Shown: piece after piece, positions 1 to 7,010 of the stretch
Position numbering within the stretch: the first letter of the stretch is position 1
Layout: each line of letters opens with the position of its first letter
From: Actinomycetes bacterium
Lineage (GTDB): Bacteria > Actinomycetota > Actinomycetes > Propionibacteriales > Propionibacteriaceae
DNA: 19,236 bases
Direction: 5' to 3'
Assembly: GCA_023436925.1 (NCBI GenBank)
Contig: JAEZHJ010000145.1
Location: 1-19,236, forward strand
Notes under the pieces: generated by a model
Told to the model about the DNA's origin: nothing
The model's input: the letters and a program-made list of their open reading frames with translations, nothing else
Database searches by the model: none
Made by a program: the position numbers and the translations under genes

Positions 1-416
1 AGGTAGGCCTCCTTGCGCTCCCTGACCAGGGCCGGCAGCTCGTAGCCGTAGTTCAGGTGCCAGTAGTCGTAGGAGAGGATCTCGAACAGGTTGGGGACGC
101 GGCGGAACTCGGCGACCGTCTGGTTCAGTTCCTCGGCCGGAGTGCGGTAGCGGGTCTCCCAGCCACCCTCGGGGGTCCTGACCACCCGTGACTTCTCCGG
201 CGGCGTCTCCAGGTAGCGCTGCTCGCAGAAGGCGCAGTGCCGGCCGCGCAGCGCCGGGTCGAGCGGGACGGGGTCGGGCAGGTGCACCCCGAGCGGACGG
301 TTCCCGCGTCCGGCCACCGTCCAGACCTCGGTGCCGGTGAACGGATTGAGCTGCTTGATCGTGCCGTCCTTCATGCGGGTGAGCCAGTCCGGCTCCCGAA
401 TGTAGGGATGCAGCAT
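1..416 (-). CDS. DUF4921 family protein, 5' part (runs off the window)
   Basis: This is the first 138 codons of a minus-strand gene that continues beyond base 1. The N-terminus (MLHPYIREPDW, then IKQLNPFTGTEVW) and the pair C61-A-F-C64 resemble actinobacterial proteins annotated DUF4921, distant relatives of galactose-1-phosphate uridylyltransferase (HIT superfamily). The Cys pair could hold a metal, by analogy with that family; this is inference. The ATG at 416-414 is preceded by a strong purine-rich ribosome site (GGGAGGAGAG on the minus strand, bases 421-430). A TAGGGT hexamer at 446-451 could be its -10 box. The gene diverges from the WhiB-like gene, with 132 bases between the two starts. 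The catalytic half lies outside the window, so no reaction is assigned. Confidence 0.8.
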   Translation of the reverse strand, partial: MLHPYIREPDWLTRMKDGTIKQLNPFTGTEVWTVAGRGNRPLGVHLPDPVPLDPALRGRHCAFCEQRYLETPPEKSRVVRTPEGGWETRYRTPAEELNQTVAEFRRVPNLFEILSYDYWHLNYGYELPALVRERKEAY

Positions 417-445
417 GGGCCCCTCTCCTCCCGACGCCTGAGGCA

Positions 446-451
446 ACCCTA
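446..451 (-). promoter_or_regulatory. Candidate -10 box for the DUF4921 gene
   Basis: TAGGGT on the minus strand fits TAnnnT and would give a leader of about 20 bases that contains the GGAGGAG ribosome site. No good TTGACA-like box is visible 16-18 bases upstream. The same short stretch also reads TAACCT on the plus strand (450-455), a possible -10 for the WhiB-like gene with a leader near 87 bases. Confidence 0.35.
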
Positions 452-548
452 ACCTGAGACAGCACGGCTCCGGCGATTGCTGGCGATTGGGTGCAACCGA
501 ATGGGCCTGTCGTGCGTCCAAGGTTCGTCACCATGAGAAAGGCATCAG

Positions 549-1088
549 ATGTCGTCACACCCTGCGCCCTGTGTCGCCGCTCCGGAGGTCTTCCAGCATC
601 CGCTCGTCGAGGACCCGCGCGGCTCCGCACGGACCGACCAGCTGGAGGCCCACCGGCTGCTGACCCGGGCCGTCGGGCACTGCACCAGCTGTCCCCTGAT
701 GGAACGCTGCCTGTACTCGGCGGTGGTCGAGCATGACGTCGCCGGAGTCGCCGGCGGCACCACCCCGAGCCAGCGCTCCCGGATGCGCCGGCTGCTCGGG
801 ATCGAGGTGGGTCCGCAGGACCTCGGCGAGTTCGCCGGCACCACCCGCGAGGGCAACCGGCTGACGCAGGCGGAGGTGCTGCGGCTCCGCCGGGCACATC
901 CCGAGGCCAGCCTGGAGGTCCTGGCCGAACGGCTCGGCTGCTCGCTGTCGACGGTGAAGCGACACCTGCGGCGGGCCCGGGCCGGCGCCGGCGCCACCGC
1001 GGCACCGTCCGCCCGGCCCACCCCGGCCGCCGTGCTGGCGGCCCGGGCGATGGTGGTCGGGGAACGCAGCGGCGAACGGGTCGCCTGA
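549..1088 (+). CDS. WhiB-like iron-sulfur regulator fused to a C-terminal helix-turn-helix
   Basis: The 179-residue protein has the four cysteines of a WhiB domain: C8, then C45-x2-C48-x5-C54, the spacing that binds a [4Fe-4S] cluster in that family. The downstream turn reads GVAGG (66-70) where WhiB proteins have G(V/I)WGG, so the usual Trp is Ala. After a linker, residues 105-144 form a sigma region 4/LuxR-like helix-turn-helix (LTQAEVLRLRR, then LEVLAERLGCSLSTVKRHLRRAR). A typical WhiB protein is 80-130 residues and ends in a short basic tail, so this one carries its own DNA-reading module. The role as a redox- or nitric-oxide-responsive regulator is inferred from the family. The ATG at 549 has GAGAAAGG (535-542) at suitable spacing. 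It ends just before the convergent DUF1905 gene. Confidence 0.8.
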   Translation: MSSHPAPCVAAPEVFQHPLVEDPRGSARTDQLEAHRLLTRAVGHCTSCPLMERCLYSAVVEHDVAGVAGGTTPSQRSRMRRLLGIEVGPQDLGEFAGTTREGNRLTQAEVLRLRRAHPEASLEVLAERLGCSLSTVKRHLRRARAGAGATAAPSARPTPAAVLAARAMVVGERSGERVA

Positions 1089-1094
1089 TCCGGC

Positions 1095-1385
1095 TCAGGC
1101 CGGGACGAGGCTGAGTTCGACCGCCACCCGGTCGCCCACCTCGATTCCGGCCGGGCACCGGACGGCGGCCTTCAGCGGCAGCAGGTAACGCCCCTGCCGC
1201 GGGAACAGGGACGTGGCGAACCCGGTCTGTGCCACGGTGGCGCGGACCGGGATCGCTCCCCAGCCGTAGGTGAACGCGGTCGCGACCGCGGCGATGGCAT
1301 CACTCTCGTCGGCCGGGATCACCACGAAGTAGAACGGCGCCGGCCCGCGCCACTCCACCAACTCGCCGACGAAGCTCAGCTCCAC
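1095..1385 (-). CDS. DUF1905 domain protein
   Basis: This 96-residue protein matches the small beta-rich DUF1905 fold: F-x-G-E-L-V-E-W-R-G-P-A-P-F-Y-F-V-V-I-P at the start, a central YGWGAIPVRATV strand pair, and GRYLLPLKAAVR followed by GDRVAVEL near the end. The biochemical role of DUF1905 is not known. The start is GTG at 1385-1383, only 3 bases past the stop of the DinB gene, so it is almost surely co-transcribed and probably translationally coupled. It is the last gene of the three-gene minus-strand unit that begins at 2202. Its stop faces the WhiB-like gene across 6 bases. Confidence 0.8.
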   Translation of the reverse strand: MELSFVGELVEWRGPAPFYFVVIPADESDAIAAVATAFTYGWGAIPVRATVAQTGFATSLFPRQGRYLLPLKAAVRCPAGIEVGDRVAVELSLVPA

Positions 1386-1388
1386 GGT

Positions 1389-1946
1389 TCAGACCTGCGG
1401 CGGGTCCTCGCCGACCAGCCCGTCGATCGCCTCGCGGAACAGGTCGGCGTGGCCGGCGTGGCGGGAGTACTCGGCGACCAGATCGGTCAGCACCCGACGC
1501 AGGTTGGGCGACCTGCCGTCCTGCCACACCATGCGGGAGGACTGCTCGAGCCCGCCGCGGGAGAGGACCTCGTCCCAGGCCCGGCGGGCCTTCGCCACGG
1601 CGGAGCGCCACAACGCGTAGAGCTCGGCCGGGGAGTCGTCGACGGCCGAGTGCCACTCCCATTCCGGGTCGGCGTCGAAGTCCTCCTGGCGCCATGGGTC
1701 ACCCGGCGGCTCACCGGTGAGGTCACGCCAGACGCTGAGCTCCTCGACCAGCGCGAGGTGCTTGATCAGGCCGCCCAGCGTCATCGCCGAGGGCGGGAAC
1801 TCCCGGCGCAGTGCCGCGGCGTCCAACCCGTCCACCTTCCAGGCGAACTGGGCCCGCGCCCGGTCGAGCGCGAAGACCAGGGTCTCCGCCTCGTCCCCGG
1901 CGACTACCTCCTCGATGCGGCTGTCGAGCCGCAGCTCACCAGTCAT
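1389..1946 (-). CDS. DinB/DUF664 family four-helix protein (putative metal-dependent thiol transferase)
   Basis: The 185-residue protein has the DinB/YfiT layout of a four-helix bundle with a histidine triad: H63 in LGGLIKHLALVEEL and H163/H166 in EYSRHAGHADLFREAIDG. In characterised actinobacterial relatives these His bind a divalent metal and the protein transfers or isomerises with mycothiol; that activity here is inference. The ATG at 1946 has GGGAGG 6-7 bases upstream, and that site lies inside the last codons of the 88-residue gene, which overlaps by 11 bases, so coupling is likely. Its neighbours are the orphan upstream, DUF1905 downstream and a divergent WYL regulator, a common arrangement for small stress-type operons. 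Confidence 0.85.
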   Translation of the reverse strand: MTGELRLDSRIEEVVAGDEAETLVFALDRARAQFAWKVDGLDAAALRREFPPSAMTLGGLIKHLALVEELSVWRDLTGEPPGDPWRQEDFDADPEWEWHSAVDDSPAELYALWRSAVAKARRAWDEVLSRGGLEQSSRMVWQDGRSPNLRRVLTDLVAEYSRHAGHADLFREAIDGLVGEDPPQV

Positions 1947-2202
1947 TGCGCCTCCCGCCGGTCAGCGGCCGGGGCAGCCAGGTGTAGGCATCGACGTAGA
2001 GCGGGAATCCCGACTGGCGCAGCCGGTCGCGTTCCTCCCAATGGATGCGCGGGGACAGGGAACTGCGCCACCAGGTGGCCAGCCGCTGCAGGGGCGAGAC
2101 CGCGGGGGCCGGTGCCGCCGGCACCAGGATCCGGGACGTGGGCTGGTGGACCAGGCTGAGCCCGACCCACGGGGGTGTGACCGGAAGGGTTCGTGCTGTC
2201 AT
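1936..2202 (-). CDS. Hypothetical 88-residue protein, first gene of the DinB operon
   Basis: I do not recognise a family. The protein is 88 residues, rich in Pro, Arg and Trp, with no signal peptide, membrane segment or Cys. Three things support it as a real gene. Its stop overlaps the DinB start by 11 bases. It begins right where a divergent promoter is expected. A TAGCTT hexamer (2209-2214, minus strand) sits exactly 6 bases before the ATG, the pattern of a leaderless transcript. GAGG occurs just before the ATG, but only 2 bases away, too close for a normal ribosome site. Its C-terminus (GFPLYVDAYTWLPRPLTGG) looks folded rather than random. It could be a small partner of the DinB protein; that is speculation. 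Confidence 0.6.
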   Translation of the reverse strand: MTARTLPVTPPWVGLSLVHQPTSRILVPAAPAPAVSPLQRLATWWRSSLSPRIHWEERDRLRQSGFPLYVDAYTWLPRPLTGGRRNDW

Positions 2203-2208
2203 GACCTC

Positions 2209-2214
2209 AAGCTA
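2209..2214 (-). promoter_or_regulatory. Leaderless-type -10 box for the orf88-dinB-DUF1905 operon
   Basis: TAGCTT on the minus strand lies 6 bases before the ATG at 2202, so transcription would begin at or next to the start codon. It overlaps by two bases (2213-2214) a plus-strand TAGGGT (2213-2218) that could serve the WYL regulator, so polymerase binding in the two directions would be mutually exclusive. No -35 box is obvious. Confidence 0.5.
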
Positions 2215-2218
2215 GGGT
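2213..2218 (+). promoter_or_regulatory. Candidate -10 box for the WYL regulator gene
   Basis: TAGGGT reading towards the WYL gene would give a start near 2225 and a leader of about 36 bases that includes the AAGGGGG ribosome site at 2248-2254. It is back to back with the -10 box of the divergent operon. The best -35 match is poor (TTCGTG, 2190-2195). Confidence 0.4.
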
Positions 2219-2260
2219 GGGTTCCGGACGTTCTACTTCCGGTAGGCAAGGGGGATTTCC

Positions 2261-3277
2261 ATGAATCCTGCAGGAAATTCCAGAATCTCCGAGACCACCC
2301 CCACCTCGCGCGCCCTGTTGGCGCTCGAACTCATCCAGGCCAACCCGGGCCTCACCGCCGACCGGCTCGCGAGTTCCTTGGGGGTCACCGAGCGCGCCGC
2401 CCGTCGCTACGTCGGCATCCTGCGCGAGGCGGAGATCCCGATCCTGTCCGAGCGCGGGCCGTACGGCGGGTACACCGTCGGTCGCGGCGTCCGGCTGCCG
2501 CCGCTGATCTTCAGCGCCACCGAGGCGCTCGGGCTGGTGATGGCAGCCGTGGACGCCAACTATGACGCCGCCGACCCGTCCGACCCGGTGGGCAGCGCGC
2601 TGGGCAAGCTGCTGCGGGCCCTGCCGGAGCCGGTCGCCCGGAAGGCCGAAGCGGTGCGAAGGTCTGCCCGGGCCGTCCCGGACCGCAGCGCCGCCCGCCC
2701 CGATCCGACCACCACCTCGCTGCTGGTCGAGGCCTCGGCCGGGCGGCGGGTGATCCGGCTGGGCTACCGGACGGGGGCCGGCTCGGAATGGGTCACCGAG
2801 GCGGAGCCGTGGGCGGTGGTCGCCCGGCACGGACGCTGGTACCTGCTGTGCCGGCTGGTCAAGAGCCAGGCGATCCGCACCTACCGGCTAGACCGGGTGC
2901 GCGACGTCGAGGTGCTGGAGGAGACCTTCGAGCCGCCGACGGACCTCGACCCGGTGGTCGCGCTCGAGGAGAACCTGGCCGCGGGCTGGGAGTTCCCCAC
3001 CGAGGTCGTGATCCAGGCCCCGGTGGAACAGGCGGTGCAATGGCTGCCGCGCTCGGTCGGCCGGGTCGAGGCCGTGGACGCGACGACGTGCCGGCTGGTC
3101 GGCACCACCAGTTCGCCCTACTGGTACGCCGAGGTGCTGGCCGGATTGCCGGTCGAGTTCACCATCGTGTCCGGCGCCGAGGTGCGCGCGGCCGCCCGGA
3201 GCATAGGGCAGCGGCTGCTCGACGCGGCCGGCCCCGCTCAGGAGGACGAGGCCGCGCCTCCCCCGGCCAGCTCGTAG
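2261..3277 (+). CDS. HTH_11/WYL-domain transcriptional regulator (YafY type)
   Basis: The 338-residue protein has the full YafY/PafBC-like layout. An N-terminal winged helix-turn-helix covers about residues 15-75 (LTADRLASSLGVTERAARRYVGILREAEIPI, wing GPYGGY). A linker helix region follows, then a WYL domain at about 155-220 with the signature W193-Y194-L195 in ARHGRWYLLCRLV, and a C-terminal WCX-type extension. WYL domains bind ligands or single-stranded nucleic acid and control the attached HTH. The ATG at 2261 has AAGGGGG 6 bases upstream. It is divergent from the orf88-dinB-DUF1905 unit, its most likely target by context. Its 3' end overlaps the convergent GNAT gene by 40 bases. Confidence 0.9.
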   Translation: MNPAGNSRISETTPTSRALLALELIQANPGLTADRLASSLGVTERAARRYVGILREAEIPILSERGPYGGYTVGRGVRLPPLIFSATEALGLVMAAVDANYDAADPSDPVGSALGKLLRALPEPVARKAEAVRRSARAVPDRSAARPDPTTTSLLVEASAGRRVIRLGYRTGAGSEWVTEAEPWAVVARHGRWYLLCRLVKSQAIRTYRLDRVRDVEVLEETFEPPTDLDPVVALEENLAAGWEFPTEVVIQAPVEQAVQWLPRSVGRVEAVDATTCRLVGTTSSPYWYAEVLAGLPVEFTIVSGAEVRAAARSIGQRLLDAAGPAQEDEAAPPPASS

Positions 3278-3792
3278 CGGTAGGCGTCGTGCCACACCGG
3301 CGCACCTGAGGCGTCGGTGGTGAAGCTCGCGGCGCCGCGCAGGAGTTCGACCCGGGTGAACCCGACCCGTTCGAGCAGCCGCCAGGACGCAGTGTTCTCG
3401 GGGTCGCAGTGCGCGGTGACGAGGCGGACGCCCCACTGACCGAAGGCGGTGGCGAGCAGCGCGCTGACCGCCTCGGTCGCATACCCGTGGCCCCAGCGGT
3501 CCGGGTGGAAGACGTAGCCCAGCTCGTAGCGGCCCTGGTCGAACGGCGGCTCGGCGTGGAAGTAGAGGTTGCCGACCAGGTCGCCGGTCCGGGCCAGGCA
3601 GACCGCGAAGAAGTCGGGGTCGACCGCCCGGCGGCGGGCCTCGGTCTCGCACTGCTCCAGCGACTGCACCGGGTACGGCTCGAACGCGACCGCCTCCGGC
3701 CGGGAGAGGTAGGAGTAGAGCCCCGGGCCGTCGCTCGGCTCGAACCGGCGGATCACCAGCCGGTCCGTGATGATCAGGACCTGGTCAGGCAC
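3238..3792 (-). CDS. GNAT family N-acetyltransferase (RimJ/RimL-like)
   Basis: From the GTG at 3792 the protein is 184 residues, starting VPDQVLIITDRLVIRRFEPS, the usual opening of RimJ/RimL-type acetyltransferases. Motif A (LGYVFHPDRWGHGYATEAV, with the acetyl-CoA pyrophosphate loop RWGHGY at 99-104) and motif B (NTASWRLLERVGF, 133-145) are intact. The frame stays open upstream to 3945, but that extension is low-complexity Ser/Pro/Arg out of frame within the HAD gene, so I reject it. The GTG overlaps the last 8 bases of the HAD gene, which implies co-translation. No clear ribosome site is visible. The acceptor (protein N-terminus, antibiotic or small amine) cannot be told from sequence. Confidence 0.85.
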   Translation of the reverse strand: MPDQVLIITDRLVIRRFEPSDGPGLYSYLSRPEAVAFEPYPVQSLEQCETEARRRAVDPDFFAVCLARTGDLVGNLYFHAEPPFDQGRYELGYVFHPDRWGHGYATEAVSALLATAFGQWGVRLVTAHCDPENTASWRLLERVGFTRVELLRGAASFTTDASGAPVWHDAYRYELAGGGAASSS

Positions 3793-4615
3793 CCGGGCCG
3801 AACCAGCGGTCGAGCTCCGCGGCGGTGCCGCCGTCGGCGAAGCAGCCGGTGACCTCGTCGGCTGCCGCCTGCACCTCGGGCGAGGCGTCGCCGATGGCGA
3901 CCCCGCGTCCGGCCCAGGCCAGCATCTCGATGTCGTTGCGGCCATCGCCCAGGGCCAGCACGTTCTCGCGCTCGACCCCCAGGCTCTGGGCGACCTCGAC
4001 CAGGGCCAGCGCCTTGTTCACCCCGGCCGGGGCGATGTCGAGCCAGGCCGACCAGCCGACGAAGTAGTTCACGCCGTGCAGGCCCAGCCGGGCGGCCAGC
4101 GCGATGAAGTCGTCGTCGGACGCCTCCGGGTCGCGCACCACGATCCGGGTGACGTCGCTGCCGGCCAGGTCGTCCGGACTGACCACCCGGATCGAGCCGG
4201 TCAGGTCGCCGTCGGGGAAGTGCTTGGTGACCCGGTACCCCTCGCCGATCACCTCCGCGGCCAGCGCGGCTCGCGGGTGCTCCTGGAGCACCCGTTCGAT
4301 CACGTTCGCCGGGTTGAAGGTCACCACCTGCTGGAACTCCACGGGCGGGAACTGCAGACACACCGCCCCGTTCGAGGCGACGACGGGGCCGCGGGGCAGG
4401 TCGAGTTCTTCGAAGATCGGTCGCGTGGCATGCCAGCTACGACCGGTGGCGAGGACGACGGGCACTCCCGCGTCCACGATGCGTCGGACACTCCGACGGA
4501 CACTGTCGGGCAGCCTTCCCTCGTGATCGACCAGCGTGCCGTCGATGTCGAGTGCTACCAACTGCGGCCTCCAAGCCGCCTGCGGCCCCCTGGCCGCCTT
4601 CTTACCGTTTCTCAT
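3785..4615 (-). CDS. Cof-type HAD-IIB hydrolase
   Basis: The 276-residue protein has all four HAD motifs: I, D23-I-D25-G-T (nucleophile and acid/base); II, T57 in LATGRS; III, K201 in GVNKALAL; and IV, GDGRND (D224, D228). The C2B-type cap between motifs II and III (about 85-195) places it in the Cof/YidA subfamily, whose members dephosphorylate sugar phosphates, flavins or similar metabolites. The substrate is unknown. The ATG at 4615 has GGGGGAAG next to it, and TACCCT (4625-4630) lies 9 bases further up as a possible -10 box. It follows serS by 91 bases and overlaps the GNAT gene by 8. A HAD phosphatase downstream of serS is common in Actinomycetota. Confidence 0.9.
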   Translation of the reverse strand: MRNGKKAARGPQAAWRPQLVALDIDGTLVDHEGRLPDSVRRSVRRIVDAGVPVVLATGRSWHATRPIFEELDLPRGPVVASNGAVCLQFPPVEFQQVVTFNPANVIERVLQEHPRAALAAEVIGEGYRVTKHFPDGDLTGSIRVVSPDDLAGSDVTRIVVRDPEASDDDFIALAARLGLHGVNYFVGWSAWLDIAPAGVNKALALVEVAQSLGVERENVLALGDGRNDIEMLAWAGRGVAIGDASPEVQAAADEVTGCFADGGTAAELDRWFGPGA

Positions 4616-4624
4616 CTTCCCCCA

Positions 4625-4630
4625 AGGGTA
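4625..4630 (-). promoter_or_regulatory. Possible -10 box before the HAD gene
   Basis: TACCCT on the minus strand is 9 bases from the ATG at 4615, which would give an almost leaderless transcript. A GGGGG stretch between them could instead act as a ribosome site on a read-through message from serS. No -35 box is seen. Confidence 0.3.
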
Positions 4631-4645
4631 GCCCTGGGGCGGAAA

Positions 4646-4658
4646 CCTCCGGTGGAGG
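4646..4658 (-). terminator. Weak hairpin after serS
   Basis: On the minus strand CCTCC-ACC-GGAGG can form a 5-bp stem with a 3-base loop, followed directly by TTT. It sits about 50 bases after the serS stop and before the HAD promoter candidate. The stem is short and the T-run has only three bases, so at best it attenuates. Confidence 0.25.
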
Positions 4659-4706
4659 CCGGATGTCGGGCAGCTGAACGCGGCGCGTCCGTCCGACGCC
4701 GGTCGG

Positions 4707-5981
4707 TCAGGCGAGCGGGCTGAGCACCTCGCGTCCGCCGAGATAGGGACGCAGCGCGGCCGGGATGTACACCGAGCCGTCGGCCTGCTGGTGGTTCTCC
4801 AGCAGCATGATGATCATCCGGGTCATCGCGCAGAGGGTCCCGTTGAGGGTGGCGGCGGACTTCACGCCCTCGCCGTCGCGGATCCGGATGTTCAGCCGGC
4901 GGGCCTGGAACTCGGTGCAGTTCGAGGTCGAGGTGATCTCGCGGTACCGGTTCTGGGTGGGGAGCCAGGCATAGCAGTCGTACTTGCGGGCGGCGCTCAT
5001 GCCCAGGTCACCGGAGGCGACGTCGAGCACCTGGAAGGGCAGCTCGAGCGCGCTGATGAACTCCTTCTCGAAGCCCAGCAGGCGGGTGTGGTGCTGCTGC
5101 GCCTCGGCCGGGTCGCAGTAGACGAACATCTCGACCTTGTCGAACCAGTGGACACGGAAGATCCCGCGGGTGTCCTTGCCGTAGGCGCCGGCCTCGCGGC
5201 GGTAGCAGGGGCTGAAGGCGACGTAATGGCGCGGCAGCGTGGCCGCGTCCAGGATCTCCTCGGAGTGGTAGGCGGCCAGCGCGACCTCGGAGGTGCCGAC
5301 GAGGTAGAGGTCGTCGGCGGGCAGGTGGTAGACGTCCTGCGCGGCCTGGCCGAGGAAGCCGGTCCCCTCCATCGCCGAGGGGCGCACCAGCGCCGGCGGG
5401 ATCATCGGGGTGAAGCCCCACTCCGCGGCCTTGGTCATCGCCAGGTTGAGCAGGGCGAGCTCGAGCTGGGCGCCGATCCCGGTCAGGAAGTAGAACCGCG
5501 AGCCAGAGACCTTCGCGCCGCGCTCCATATCGATGGCACCGAGCAACTCGCCCAGCTCGAGGTGGTCGCGCGGGGTGAACCCCTCGGCCTCGAAGTCGCG
5601 CGGGGTGCCGATCGTCTCCAGCACGGTGAAGTCGTCCTCGCCGCCGCGCGGCACGTCCTCGGCGACCAGGTTGGGCAGCTGGGCCATCAGCTCGTCGAAC
5701 CGCTCACCCGCGGCACCCGCCGCGGCCTCGGCGGCCTTCACGTCGGCCGCCAGCTGCTTGGTGCGGGCCAGCAGGGCTGCCTTCTCCTCCCCGGACGCCT
5801 TGGCGATCTGCTTGCCGACGGCCTTCTGCTCGGCGCGCAGGTTCTCGAAGGCGGCGATCCCGGCCCGTCGGGCCTCGTCGGCGGCGACCAGATCGTCGAC
5901 CAGCGCGACCGACTCACCCCGGGCCTCCTGCGAGCGGCGGATGCGGTCAGGGTCGGTGCGCAGCAGCTTCGGATCGATCAC
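4707..5981 (-). CDS. serS: Seryl-tRNA synthetase
   Basis: It charges tRNA-Ser with serine. The 424-residue protein has an N-terminal antiparallel coiled-coil arm (about 25-105, Ala/Glu/Lys-rich) and the class II core: motif 2 in CYRREAGAYGKDTRGIFRVHWF with the serine-specific TSE in LYLVGTSEVALAAY, and motif 3 in NGTLCAMTRMIIMLLENHQ. The length matches the family. I chose GTG at 5981 because it gives MIDPKLLRTDPD, the usual SerRS opening. TTG codons at 5990 and 5987 are in frame and would add three residues. TAGGCT (5990-5995) lies 8 bases before the GTG, which suggests leaderless transcription and would exclude the TTG starts. It lies 66 bases downstream of pheA. Confidence 0.97.
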   Translation of the reverse strand: MIDPKLLRTDPDRIRRSQEARGESVALVDDLVAADEARRAGIAAFENLRAEQKAVGKQIAKASGEEKAALLARTKQLAADVKAAEAAAGAAGERFDELMAQLPNLVAEDVPRGGEDDFTVLETIGTPRDFEAEGFTPRDHLELGELLGAIDMERGAKVSGSRFYFLTGIGAQLELALLNLAMTKAAEWGFTPMIPPALVRPSAMEGTGFLGQAAQDVYHLPADDLYLVGTSEVALAAYHSEEILDAATLPRHYVAFSPCYRREAGAYGKDTRGIFRVHWFDKVEMFVYCDPAEAQQHHTRLLGFEKEFISALELPFQVLDVASGDLGMSAARKYDCYAWLPTQNRYREITSTSNCTEFQARRLNIRIRDGEGVKSAATLNGTLCAMTRMIIMLLENHQQADGSVYIPAALRPYLGGREVLSPLA

Positions 5982-5989
5982 GGTCAACA

Positions 5990-5995
5990 AGCCTA
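5990..5995 (-). promoter_or_regulatory. Candidate leaderless -10 box for serS
   Basis: TAGGCT on the minus strand is followed by 8 bases and then the GTG of serS. If it is used, the transcript begins at or within a base or two of the start codon. No TTGACA-like box is seen. Confidence 0.45.
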
Positions 5996-6047
5996 TCCAT
6001 CCCTGGCCGGCCCCGCCCTCCCCGCTCGCCCTCGGCGAAAGGTGGGG

Positions 6048-6968
6048 TCAGAGAACGTCGTCCTCGGGGTTCACCAGGGAGGCGAACCAGGCCTTGGCAT
6101 CGGTGAAGTCGGCATCGGTGAACCCCCGTCCGACCTTGGGACGGACGCCGTCGGCGCGGGCGTAGGAGCCCAGGAAGACCACGTCCTCGCAGATCCGGTG
6201 CAGGCCCATCATCGCCTCGGCCAGCCGCGGGTCGCGCAGGTGGCCTTCGGCGTCGATCGAGAAGCAGTAATTGCCCAGCCCGGTCTTGGTCGGACGGGAC
6301 TCGATCCGGCACAGGTTCACCCCGCGGCCGGCGAACTGCTCCAGGATCTCAAGCAGCGCACCGGGCCGGTCGGCGTGCATGTAGGCCACCAGGGTGGTCT
6401 TGTCGGCGCCGGTGGGCGGCGGCGGCGGCGCCGGACGCGAGACCAGCACGAACCTGGTCACGGCAGACGGGTTGTCGGCGATCCCGGTCGCCAGCGCGGT
6501 CAGCCCGTACAGCCGTCCGGCCACCTCGGCACAGACGGCGGCGTCGTACTTCGAGGTCGGATCCGACACCTCCTGGGCGGCGGCCGCGGTGGACCCGCCC
6601 TCGGTGACGGTGGCCAGCGGGACGTTGGCGGCCAACCAGTGGCGCACCTGCGCGGCGGCGTGCGGGTGCGTGAGGACGCGACGAACCTCGCCCAGCGTGG
6701 CGCCGGGCCGTCCGAACAGGGTGAACTCCACCGGCAGGATCACCTCGCGGACGATCATCAGCCGCCGGCCGTTCGACAGGCTGTCGAGGGTGACGCTGAC
6801 ACCGCCCTCGACCGAGTTCTCGATCGGCACCAGGGCACCCTCGACGGCGCCGCTGCGCACCGCGTCCAGGGCCTGGCCGACCGTCGCGAACGGGATCGCC
6901 TCCTCGTCGCTGAAGGTCTGCAGCGCCTGGTGGGTGAAGGTCCCCGCCGGTCCGAAGTATCCGAGCAC
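6048..6968 (-). CDS. pheA: Prephenate dehydratase (phenylalanine synthesis)
   Basis: It converts prephenate to phenylpyruvate. The 306-residue protein is a monofunctional dehydratase with no chorismate mutase domain. The catalytic domain (1 to about 178) opens LGYFGPAGTFTHQAL, contains VPIENSVEGGV, and ends with the catalytic T171-R172-F173 in NPSAVTRFVLVSR. The ACT regulatory domain (about 190-270) has RPGALLEILEQF and E223-S-R-P226, the phenylalanine-binding ESRP motif, so feedback inhibition by Phe is expected. The two domains are joined by a run of five prolines (181-185). A tail of about 35 residues follows the ACT domain. The start is GTG at 6968, with TACCCT (6975-6980) exactly 6 bases upstream and no ribosome site: a leaderless layout. 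Confidence 0.96.
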   Translation of the reverse strand: MLGYFGPAGTFTHQALQTFSDEEAIPFATVGQALDAVRSGAVEGALVPIENSVEGGVSVTLDSLSNGRRLMIVREVILPVEFTLFGRPGATLGEVRRVLTHPHAAAQVRHWLAANVPLATVTEGGSTAAAAQEVSDPTSKYDAAVCAEVAGRLYGLTALATGIADNPSAVTRFVLVSRPAPPPPPTGADKTTLVAYMHADRPGALLEILEQFAGRGVNLCRIESRPTKTGLGNYCFSIDAEGHLRDPRLAEAMMGLHRICEDVVFLGSYARADGVRPKVGRGFTDADFTDAKAWFASLVNPEDDVL

Positions 6969-6974
6969 GCAGAC

Positions 6975-6980
6975 AGGGTA
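6975..6980 (-). promoter_or_regulatory. Leaderless-type -10 box for pheA
   Basis: TACCCT on the minus strand is 6 bases before the GTG at 6968, and no purine-rich ribosome site lies between. It probably drives pheA and reads on to serS. Confidence 0.5.
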
Positions 6981-7010
6981 GTGCTCGGCGCCGGACGGAT
7001 CCGGCCCGGC

